Of a stretch of DNA of 30,808 nucleotides, positions 1 through 8,984 are shown in pieces (positions within the stretch are counted from its first letter, which is position 1; the number at the start of each line of letters is the position of its first letter). The stretch comes from Azolla pinnata (lineage: Eukaryota > Streptophyta > Polypodiopsida > Salviniales > Salviniaceae), in the NCBI GenBank assembly GCA_037176905.1, contig JBBBWG010029566.1, positions 3,881-34,688 of the forward strand. Reading direction: 5' to 3'. The notes beneath the pieces were generated by a model that did no database searches, was not told the origin of the DNA, and saw nothing but the letters and a program-made list of their open reading frames with translations. A program made the position numbers and the translations under genes.

Positions 1-67
1 ATATATGTGGGATAAGAAGCTAGCACAAAAGAGAAAAGAAACGAGTGATCTCTCTTTTTATGGACAT

Positions 68-69
<2 letters not shown>

Positions 70-120
<51 letters not shown>
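70..120. repeat. (CT)n microsatellite
   Basis: An uninterrupted run of about 25 CT dinucleotides. Such GA/CT tracts are common in plant promoters and leaders, but no adjacent gene start is visible here. Confidence 0.97.
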
Positions 121-121
<1 letters not shown>

Positions 122-920
122 ACTATCTAACCAAGGTGTTAGTGTGGTTGCGCACGATCAATGCCAAACCAGCTTCACTATTGAATAACATTTGTGTGCC
201 GAAGTTCGATTGTCCCCCAACTTGACCTCGTTCATGTTGTATTCACACACAATCTCAGTTGATCACATTCAGCAGTCGTCACCAGCGATCAGATCTAGCT
301 CAACAATGTGGTGGCCAACAATAACATTGCCAACACCCTAGACGAAAAGCTTGTTGACCATTTGATTCTGAATTTTGCACTGCTCATTGGACATCCATCA
401 AGCTGATCCAATGCGATTTTGTTTCTTGTGCTTGCCACATACTCATCTAATTTAACTCGGATTTCGTTCAATTTTGTAATTCTTTTTCCATTTCTTTATT
501 TTCTCAATTATATTTTCTGTAGGTATTACCATATCAAGGAGCATTAATTAGGGTTTAGGGTTGGTCCAACATCGAATCAAACGACTCGCCTACATGCAAA
601 TGCCGTATCTTTTCTCTCCTGTAAAACCAAGAGAGTTTCGATAGATGTACTTACACTCCACATTGTTGTTAATAAATGGCATCATCTTAGTGTTTTGATT
701 TGAGTAATCTTTGTGGGTGTGAGGGGATTACGCCAACCTTGGACTACGATAGAGGCAGGGAAATGATGGAACCATGAAGTAACGAAACATGGATAACTTT
801 GGAAAGCTAGGAGTAATATAAACATGTAAACAAGGATATACAAAATCTTAACATAACAAGATTACTATGTTCATTTCTTTATTGAAAAATCAAGAAGCTT
901 ACAGGCATGGATGTATGTAC

Positions 921-937
921 ATATATATATATATATA
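921..937. repeat. (AT)n short microsatellite
   Basis: A 17-base alternating AT run that continues a TATG/TAC-rich stretch. No function is implied. Confidence 0.9.
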
Positions 938-964
938 GTTTGTGGATATGTGCAATAAATCTTA

Positions 965-992
965 GAATGTTCAAGGGAATTCTAGAATGTTC
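965..992. promoter_or_regulatory. Heat-shock-element-like array
   Basis: Triplets fall on an exact 5-bp grid: GAA at 965, TTC at 970, GGG at 975 (where GAA is expected), TTC at 980, GAA at 985 and TTC at 990. The right half, TTCTAGAATGTTC, is a perfect three-unit HSE, the binding pattern of trimeric heat-shock factors. The nearest identified start codon is about 2.4 kb downstream, so the regulated gene, if any, is unknown. The match is seen in the sequence; function is inference. Confidence 0.45.
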
Positions 993-1204
993 TAATGATT
1001 TTTAGAGAACCCTGCAATGCAATGTCTTCTAGAAATTGACGGAACTCCATCTACATGAGGAAATGGAATTAGCATGTCATGTCATTATGAACATACTAGA
1101 TCTTGAATTCAAACACCCAATTTCTTTTGCGAATCAGCAGCGATAAAAACAAGAAAGTTGATCGCCATGCTACCAGGAGTTGGAAAACCTCTCGGTTAAC
1201 GATG

Positions 1205-1534
1205 CGAAGTTTGAAAGCGCTTGAATGAGATCGGATGCTTCTCGTGATGTTTCCATGCCGCTCGACGAGTCAAAGAGAGGAGTTTAAGGTGTATTTGACT
1301 AAGCTTATAAAAAAAGGAAGGGAACCGAGCTTTGGATGGGATTTCAGCTACTGAATCCTTTCCAGCGAAGTTTGGCGCAGAAAGAGTTGTCGCAAACTAC
1401 TGTCCGCGTGGACCGATGTTAGGAATCCCAAAGTTTGAAAGCACCCTTGGAGATGTTTGATTGGATGCTTCTTCTTCTTCTTCTTCTTCTTCTGATGTTC
1501 CCATGCAGTTTCGACTGGTCAAGCGAGAAAGTTT
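1205..1534. repeat. Diverged direct duplication
   Basis: The stretch 1205-1285 is repeated in altered form at 1430-1534. Shared landmarks in the same order are AAGTTTGAAAGC, GGATGCTTCT, GATGTT(T/C)CCATGC, the CGACxxGTCAA(A/G) core and a closing AGTTT/AAGTTT. The second copy is longer mainly because its GGATGCTTCT has expanded into a CTT run at 1468-1493. No open frame is conserved between copies, so this looks non-coding. Confidence 0.7.
1468..1493. repeat. (CTT)n microsatellite
   Basis: About eight and a half CTT units inside the second copy of the diverged duplication. The first copy has a single short CTTCT at the same place. Confidence 0.95.
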
Positions 1535-2173
1535 GAAAACCAAACGAGGAACCGATGGTCTCAGATAGAGCAGACAAACAAACACAAACAGAACAGACTC
1601 GAGGGCTCTGGAGGTGTCTTGTGGGGCTCAAAAAACCATCGTTGATGGCCTTTGGGTTTTGGCCCCGACAACCAAGCAAATGGACTCGGGGCAGTTCCCA
1701 ACCGCCACCAGAAAGGATCGAGAAGTCGGGGCATTTCGCCTCAGAAACTCGAATGCTCGTCTGATCAGATCGCCTAGCGGGCAGATGGGAGACTTTGGCG
1801 GCTGGGCCCATCTGGATGGGGCCTACTGGAGACAATATCTCTGTGCCCATATGTCGCCGCCTTGTTCCCAGACATTGGACTTCTGTTGTCCCTCTGGTGA
1901 TCAGAGGCCGATGAGGGATCGATTCGATCCTACACGCAACTAAGTCCTTCGACCAAGTTGTCAGAGAACGCCCGTATCATGCGCCCCAGTTATACCCTTT
2001 TCCTTCGTCGCTCGCCCCCAAGTTGATCGAGCCAGATTTGTCTCGTTTCCCACCACCGAAAACGCATACAAGGACATCGGACTCGCCACTCCATGTTTGG
2101 ATGCGGATCTAGCTAGTCCGAGAACGACACGTATAAGTGCCTAGACCAAAAGCCCATCTTCCGGGCCATATCC
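1535..2173. other. GC-richer intergenic DNA, no gene recognised
   Basis: Less AT-rich than the flanks and open in several frames for 60-140 codons, but the translations show no domain, no consistent splice signals and no family resemblance. I treat them as chance frames. One TGTCTC auxin-response core lies at 2039-2044. Confidence 0.5.
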
Positions 2174-2410
2174 TCATCATCACCGTCATCATCATCATCA
2201 TCATCATTTCCACTTGGCGCATCGGGCTCGCCATAATTAGTCGAGATCGGGGGAGCGAATTCATCAGAGGGTGGGTGCGCATCGCCCGGAAGATACGCTG
2301 CAAACACATCTATGCATCGCCATCATCCTCATCATCCTCATCATCCTCACCACATATGCATGTATGCATGCATATATGTATGTATGTATGTATGTATGTG
2401 TGTGTGTGTG
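2174..2410. repeat. Cluster of simple repeats (TCA, CATCATCCT, TATG, TG)
   Basis: Four simple-repeat tracts follow one another: TCA triplets at 2174-2207, a 9-bp CATCATCCT unit at 2321-2349, TATG tetranucleotides at about 2375-2398, and a TG dinucleotide run to 2410. They lie about 1-1.2 kb upstream of the Aux/IAA start codon. Confidence 0.95.
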
Positions 2411-2649
2411 GATGTAAGGGCCCAGTGAACTTTCCCTTATTCTATGGACTGCCCCTCGGGGAAGATGATGTTAAAAAACAGGGGAAATTCTCCCCCAACC
2501 ACCGACAGGACAAGCGCAGAGCGGGCGCCGCTCCAAGTCATCGAACCCCAGAAGCCAGAAATTAAAGCTCAGCCGATCCGCGGGGTGGGATTCGAGTATA
2601 GGTCGGCGAAAGGGCCATGCAACTTAAATTAACACGGCAAAGCGGCATC

Positions 2650-2802
2650 GTTAAGGAGGCGATTTAAGGCCTCCGAACAACCGGAGCAGGCTTCCTCTTT
2701 CGATCCCGAGTCCAGGTGAACGAAGCCGTGCGCTTTGTCATCAACGTGGCCTAATGACGCCGTTTAAGCAGGCGATTAAGGCCTCCGAACGAACCAAGCA
2801 GG
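2650..2802. repeat. Direct repeat pair, about 41 bp each
   Basis: Copies lie at 2650-2690 and 2762-2802, offset by 112 bp. Both contain GCGAT(T)TAAGGCCTCCGAAC followed by an ACC(G/A)(G/A)AGCAGG tail. The left copy also has a GGAGGC/GCCTCC inverted pair. They sit about 0.6-0.7 kb upstream of the Aux/IAA coding start. Confidence 0.8.
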
Positions 2803-2846
2803 ATGCCGATGATGCCGATGATGCCGATGATGCCGATGATGGCGAT
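2802..2846. repeat. 9-bp GATGCCGAT tandem repeat
   Basis: Five consecutive 9-bp units; the last has GATGGCGAT. It directly abuts the second copy of the direct repeat pair. Confidence 0.95.
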
Positions 2847-2983
2847 GCGTCGCTTAATTAAAAGCGCTGAATCTCTTTCTGTTCACAAGATTGACATCCC
2901 AACACTGTTTTTTTGTCAAGATCTAGGACAATTGGGAAGCACTTAAAAAGCAAAAATGTTTAGCAGGAGGATATGGTAGATCT

Positions 2984-3052
2984 TGTCTCTCCCACGCTAG
3001 ACATGGTATGGTCCACCAAACAAGCCATAGCCATAGCTCTGTGACCTGTCTC
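2984..3052 (+). promoter_or_regulatory. Pair of TGTCTC auxin-response cores
   Basis: TGTCTC occurs at 2984-2989 and 3047-3052, both on the + strand, 404 and 341 bases before the Aux/IAA start codon. TGTCTC is the classical core bound by ARF transcription factors, and Aux/IAA genes are typical early auxin-induced genes whose products repress ARFs. Feedback control is therefore plausible, but the transcription start is not known and a 6-base motif also occurs by chance. Confidence 0.4.
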
Positions 3053-3064
3053 CTCCACCTTCAT

Positions 3065-3094
3065 CATCGCCATCGCCATCGCCATCGCCATCGC
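3065..3094. repeat. (CATCGC)5 hexanucleotide repeat
   Basis: Five perfect CATCGC units, followed by CACCAC/CATCAC triplets and then a long C/T-rich tract to about 3190. It lies in the presumed promoter or 5' leader of Aux/IAA. Confidence 0.95.
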
Positions 3095-3387
3095 CACCAC
3101 CATCATCACCATCTCCCCTTCCTTCCTCCTTCCTCCTTCCTCCCTTTCTCTCTTCTTTCCTCTGCTTGCTTCTCTGTCTTTTTCTTCTTCCATCCTCCAC
3201 AGCCATAGCCATCGCCATAGCCGTCCGTAGCTGCCGCCGTTCCGACCCACCTCAGATTCCCATCTCCTCCTTCCGTTCCCTGCACAGCCCACGAGCCCAA
3301 ATCCTGTGCCGTGAATTGGGTTCTCTTCTCCCAGCCCCGCCTCCATCGCCTCGCCCCAGATCTGCTGCTGTTTCTGCACCCCCCACC

Positions 3388-5174
3388 ATGTCCCAGAGCT
3401 CCGACAACAGCAGTCCTTTGTTAGAAGAGCATGACTATATCGGCCTGTCCGAGGTCTCGTCCGCCCCTCCTGCTAAAATAAGCCCTCCCGGTGATGAATA
3501 TCTGGGCTTGCAGTTGGGCCTGGGGCTAGACCTAGGTTTAGGGCTAGGTTTAGGGTTAGGTTTAGGGCCAGGCTTCGGCTCGCAGGAAACTTCTGCAGAT
3601 GCCAAATCGGTGCCCGCGATCGGTGAACTTCACAAGAAGAACGGTTCTGTCAAGAGAGGCTATTCTGAGGCCATCGAAATGGCGGTGAAGCCCCCAAATC
3701 CTCAGCAGAAGCCGGCTTTCCTTCCATCTTGGGTGCCTTCTCATCCACTAAACAAGCAAGACGTCATTGCGGAAAGAGCTTCTGAGGATGACTACACGCC
3801 TCCTCCTCCCTCCAAGTAAGTGGAGATGTCTTCCTCTCCTTCGCCATGTCTGTCTTCCTCACTTCAGAAGCTCTTCCTCTGTCACATGCACACACTTAAT
3901 CGACATCTCTCTCGATCCAGCTCGCAATCCGAAAGCAAAAACTCAAGCCTTTGAATGGGTTGAAGCCTAGAGATGTTGATGAAGAGGTTGCGAGTTCCAA
4001 ACAGTTGGGTTCTTTCTGGAGGCCCCCACATATATCACGCCATAATCATCCGTACCATTATGATCATCAACTGTCTTCCTTGTTTGCTGATGTCTTTCTA
4101 CTCGTATGTGTTTTCTCCAGGGATCGAGTCGTTGGCTGGCCTCCGGTTCGATCATATCGAAGGCAAACTTTGACCAAACCGGTGGAGATGTTCGTGAAGG
4201 TGAACATGGATGGAATTGCAGTCGGCAGAAAACTAGATCTACATGCCTACACTTCTTACGAGGGGCTCCTTCACGCTCTGGAGGACATGTTTCAACCATC
4301 TAACAATACCGGTAAATCATAATTCGCCTTGTCTCCTCAACTTTCCCAGAACAAAACCTAGAAGTTAGAGGAAGGGATAGAAAATATTGGTTTTTCTAGT
4401 TCACGTAGATGTCATTTTGTAAGTGGTGTTAGTTGAGAGGTCTAATGCCGTATGATCTAAGGGCAGTGACACGGGTTCGTCGAGTAATGTAAAATTGAAG
4501 GGCAAATGGTTTTATGGTCAAATGATAGATGTAGGCATGTGGTTTTCTGATTTTACAAGCATACAGGCGGATATCAGGTTTTACTGTGTAAGGATAGATA
4601 GATAGATAAATTTGATTATCGTGTTCGAAGTTCAAATATGACCTATGAGACCAAAAACAATACATTTTACGTGATACATTTGATTGTGAATCCTATTGTG
4701 GACGGATAGATGTGGGTTATGGTGTAAGGGGACTGTGGTGTAAGCATAGATGTGTAATGAGAAGTATCAAAGCATTGATGCTGTTTCATTCTCTAAAGCG
4801 AGTCGTTCTTCTTTTTCTTGGATGGCTACAGCCCAAGGGACGCCGCAAGCACTTTGCGGAAGAGAGAAACACTTCCTCTTGTCTGGTGAATCCGACTTTG
4901 TTCTCACATACGAAGACAGAGATGGTGATTGGATGTTGGTGGGCGATGTGCCATGGAGGTAAGGAACATAAGACTCGTTGGATCTTTGTCGATCTGTAAC
5001 TAGAATCATCGCCTTCAACTGTTTAACATGCATACAAACCTTTCAAATCTATGCAGTATGTTTGTCTCTACGGTGAGAAGGTTACGGATCACTCGCGGAG
5101 CAGAATCAAATAGCCTTGGTAAACCGTATGTAACAGCCTCGAGGGGACCAGAGGCATCGAGATTCCATGCGTGA
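3388..5174 (+). CDS. Aux/IAA transcriptional repressor
   Basis: Short-lived nuclear repressor of auxin responses; it binds ARF transcription factors, recruits TOPLESS co-repressors and is degraded through TIR1/AFB when auxin is present. Exons by splice signals and phase: 3388-3815, 4121-4311, 4832-4958, 5057-5174, giving 287 aa. Domain I is the LxLxL run at residues 41-60, domain II (degron) is GWPPVRSYR at 148-156, domain III is [17 protein letters not shown] at 167-183 with the PB1 lysine K168, and domain IV ends in the acidic motif [16 protein letters not shown] at 233-248. The intact GWPPV core predicts auxin-dependent turnover. The start has a good context (CCCACCATG), although the frame stays open upstream to an ATG at 3166, so a longer form cannot be excluded. 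Oddity: the EAR motif is extended by Leu-Gly dipeptides. The paralogue number is not determinable here. Confidence 0.95.
3532..3567 (+). repeat. Telomere-like 12-bp repeat inside Aux/IAA domain I
   Basis: Three consecutive 12-bp units, (C/T)TAGGTTTAGGG, each embedding the plant telomere heptamer TTTAGGG. In frame each unit encodes Leu-Gly-Leu-Gly, so the array supplies most of the extended LGLGLG run of the EAR motif. Confidence 0.9.
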
Positions 5175-6566
5175 AGTTAAGGATCAGCTTTCAAGGTTCG
5201 AAGAACAGCCAAAGGAAGTAAACAATCTTATACAACTGTCCCATGCATGCATGGACTGCAACCTCCTTAGGTGTTAAAAAACACAGACATATGTGATTTA
5301 TGGGAAATAGTAATGATGCAAGAGAAAAGATGTTCCATCTTTCAGGTTTATGTCTCTTGGATGATGCATGTGTAACCGAGAAAGATGAAGTGATTTGGAA
5401 GGAAGACTTTTCTTTTGCGAGATATGGGTGGAATGGCTGGAATTAAATGGATCGAACCCCATTAAACTTAAACTGTACATATATATATATGGTTTTACCC
5501 ATACCTTTGGTGGCAAATTCTCAGACATGTGTAATTTGTAATTGTGTTCGAATGCCACTCGACGAAAAGTTCATCTCTTTGCTTTGTATTGTTACACAAC
5601 AGTCAGTATGGGCTTACAAATTTATGACTGTTTCTAATACTCTCTTCATGTTTGGCTTGATTGCCACAAATAATTTGCATGCTAATCAATGATAAGGACA
5701 AAAGCCTGCTGTATGAGGGGAATACAGAGTCGATGAAGCCTTTTGTTATGAAGCGGATGAGTCGATCGTGCTAAAGTCAGACCTAAGATAAATGCCTTGT
5801 GTGTTATGGCAGTTTCCACCGGGAAATAGGGTTTGACATGCCTTCAAGTAACAGATCAATCTTCCATTGGAAGCAAATTGCTAATTTCATATACATAGTT
5901 CGCTGTTACTGAGCTGTAGCCAGTCACTAACTTGCAATTTAAATCTGAATACATTGTTAATGAGCTGTAGCCAGTCACTAACTTGCAATTTAAGTCTGAA
6001 TACATATGCCTGTATGTAATCTTTACTTTATGCAGGTAGGACCTGTAGGGTCGATGCAGAAATGCAGGTGGTCAACGGCCTTACATGAATGAGATGTTGA
6101 GAATTCATCGAAACAAAATTTCTGTTCAATGCATCAACGAGAATATCAGACACGCAAATCCGAAGGTCAGATCTTAGCAGTATTTCATCTGTCACATAAT
6201 GATGCAGTGAAAGGACCTATGGAAGATCAGGTCATTGCAGTGCTGCATGTGGGTCATCAGGTAGACATAGACATCTTGTAACTAACTGAATCCATTGCTT
6301 ATCCAAAAGTCTAGTTAGTAATCCAAGGCCTGCATGTGTTAAGTATGGCTATGTCAGCTTCTAAGTTTCAAGTAGCTATTTTCTACTTCTTAAGGTCACC
6401 CAATGCCAAATTTGTACAATTGAAGAAGAAAAACTTTTCCGGTGATGCAATCCAAATTTCAATCAATATACATTTGAATAAAAATGTGTGAATGCAGTAT
6501 TTAATTTACAGCCAGAAACCAGAGAAATTTCCCTGCCTCAGCATCCAAATCTGAGGCTGAAAGCGG
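5175..6566. other. 3' flank of Aux/IAA and intergenic DNA
   Basis: The first few hundred bases presumably hold the Aux/IAA 3' UTR, but I see no convincing AATAAA close to the stop. The rest shows no gene; apart from the 51-bp duplication listed separately it has no recognisable structure. Confidence 0.5.
5904..6005. repeat. 51-bp tandem duplication
   Basis: Copies at 5904-5954 and 5955-6005 differ at about two positions (TGTTACT/TGTTAAT near the left end and TTTAAAT/TTTAAGT near the right). Both share GAGCTGTAGCCAGTCACTAA. The high identity indicates a recent event. Confidence 0.95.
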
Positions 6567-6840
6567 CTTCCAAATTTTGATGAATGACAAATCTGTTTTG
6601 TTTGTAAATATACATCACAGTAGAACACCATGAAGAAGCTGGGGAAGAAGCATATTTCCATACCTCCAGATGTTTTCTCCCTTTTGTTTTTCCATGCCCA
6701 CTACTTCCAAATTCTGATGAATAACAAATCTGTTTGTTTGCTAATATACATCACGGTAAAACACCATGAAGAAGATGGGGAAGAAGCATTTCCATACCTC
6801 CCGATGTTTTGCCCTTTAGTTTTTCCACGCGCACTACTCC
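6567..6840. repeat. 137-bp tandem duplication
   Basis: Copies at 6567-6703 and 6704-6840 start with CTTCCAAATT(T/C)TGATGAAT and share ACACCATGAAGAAG(C/A)TGGGG and TCCATACCTCC. Copies differ by scattered substitutions and small indels. Short open frames across it are not conserved between copies. Confidence 0.9.
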
Positions 6841-7086
6841 CAGATGCTGAGCTTCTGTTCATCATCGGTTATTGGGGGTTGTGAAATCTTACAGAAAGCT
6901 GCGATTGCCTATCCATGTTAGCAAATGGATTTTGCAGAAAAGCATCCGATGCATCGATGTTGGCGAAGGAATTGCTCAACCGATCGGCATTGGAACTGGA
7001 TCGGATCGGATCGCAGTTAGCCAGCAGCGCAAATCCTCCATAAAGAACCGCAGCTTTCCGCTTACAACCTGGTTATATATATTTGC

Positions 7087-8937
7087 CTAAATCCAACCGA
7101 TCGTGTAAGCCAATGCGACGATCAGAAAGCTGCAATAGAGCAAGATGAGGCCGACGCCATGAACGCGGCTGAGCCTCACGCCTCGAACAGACATGACTAG
7201 GAGTCCCCATACAAGGCCAGCGGCGAAGAAACCCAGCATGAAGAAGACACTGCGATCGTTACCAGTGACGAGGAAGGGGTCGGGGCTGGACCTCCACGAG
7301 ACCACCAAGAGCGAGATCCCCAAACCCACCACGATGTTGAAGAGAGGGCCAGCATAGCAACCTGCGATCGCGATCTGCACACCATTTCTACCCGTCAAAG
7401 CCAGCGTGATATTGGCCACAACATCGCCGATCGAGTTCCCCCACGCGAGCACGGTGAGGCCAAGAATGGTGGAATCGATGCTGAAGGCGAGCCCCAAGGT
7501 CTCCAGGGTCGTCACGAGCTCGTTGGCGACGAGGTAGAACCACACGATGCACATGAAGAAGCTTCCGGCAAGCCATAGCCAGAGGAATCTCTCGGGCGGC
7601 TTGTCGTTGTCGGTGGTGAAGAAGGCAAGCAAGCCGAGAATCGATCCCAATGCTAAGCTGATGCCGAGAGCTGCCCATTCGAGAGCGGTCGATGGCATTC
7701 CATCGCGGAAGGCCCACACTGCGGCGATGAAGACTGGGGCCAAGGAGCAGCTGGCTATGGCTAAGGGTCGAGACCATCGATCCTCTTCGAGGACGGGAAT
7801 GGTGAGCATCCGCGGTATGGCGCAGGGCCATTCGATGCAGTACTTGTAGAAGAGATGGATGCAGAGCTTGAGCCGCTGGCTGGGGATGAGGTGCTCGATC
7901 TCCGCCTCCACCTCCGCCTCCACCTCCTCGCTGTGCACATGGAAGTGCGGGTGCTGCAGAGGAGAAGAAGGAGATGGAGATGGTGATGGCGATGCATCGG
8001 TTGTGGTTGTTGATGCCGCCGATTCCTCATCTGCGTGCCATATATGACACAGTTTCGATGAGCAGAAAGGGAGAAGATCAAACACTTTCTTGGAGCAAAA
8101 ATCAGCAGCAAATCAGTTCCAGTGGACAGTTCATCTACAATCAGTTCCTGTGTACATTTCTTATGGGGTTTCAATCAGTTCCTGTGTACATTTCTTATGG
8201 GGTTTCAATCAGTTCCTGTGTGCACTTCTTCTAGGGTTTCAATCAGTTCTTGTGTGCATTTCTTCTAGGGTTTCAATCAGTTCTTGTGTGCATTTCTTCT
8301 AGGGTTTCAATCAGTTCCTGTGTGCATTTCTTCTAGGGTTTCAATCAGTTCCTGTGTGCAGTTCTTCCAGGGTTTCAATCAGTTCCTGTGTGCATTTCTT
8401 CCAGGGTTTCAATCAGTTCCTGTGGGGCATTTCTTCCAGGGTTTCAATCAGTTCCTGTGGGGCATTTCTTCCAGGGTTTCAATCAGTTCCTGTGTGCACT
8501 TCTTCTAGGGTTTCAATCAGTTCTTGTGTGCATTTCTTCTAGGGTTTCAATCAGTTCTTGTGTGCATTTCTTCTAGGGTTTCAATCAGTTCCTGTGTGCA
8601 TTTCTTCTAGGGTTTCAATCAGTTCCTGTGTGCAGTTCTTCCAGGGTTTCAATCAGTTCCTGTGTGCATTTCTTCCAGGGTTTCAATCAGTTCCTGTGGG
8701 GCATTTCTTCCAGGGTTTCAATCAGTTCCTGTGGGGCATTTCTTCCAGGGTTTCAATCAGTTCCTGTGTGAATTTCTTCCAGGGTTTCAATCAGTTCCTG
8801 TGTGCATTTCTTCCAGGGTTTCAATCAGTTCCTGTGTGCATTATCTTCTAGGGTTTCAATCAGCTCTTGTGTGCATTTCTTCTAGGGTTTCAATCAGTCC
8901 CTGTGTGCATTTCTTCCAGGGTTTCGATCGATCAATC

Positions 8938-8984
<47 letters not shown>

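Larger units (their letters stand above)
1..964. other. Intergenic DNA, no gene recognised
   Basis: Moderately AT-rich DNA with no open frame of useful length and no family motif I recognise. It holds a CT microsatellite near the left edge and a short AT run, listed separately. Confidence 0.6.

Noticed and set aside
1397..1943. Overlapping frames of 60-140 codons on both strands near the left end
   Set aside because: They overlap the CTT microsatellite or GC-richer DNA and show no domain. The duplication in this region does not preserve any of the frames.
3166..3387. In-frame upstream extension of Aux/IAA starting at the ATG at 3166
   Set aside because: The extension is encoded by simple C/T-rich repeat DNA, and the ATG at 3388 has a better context and gives a normal Aux/IAA N-terminus. 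Kept only as an alternative.
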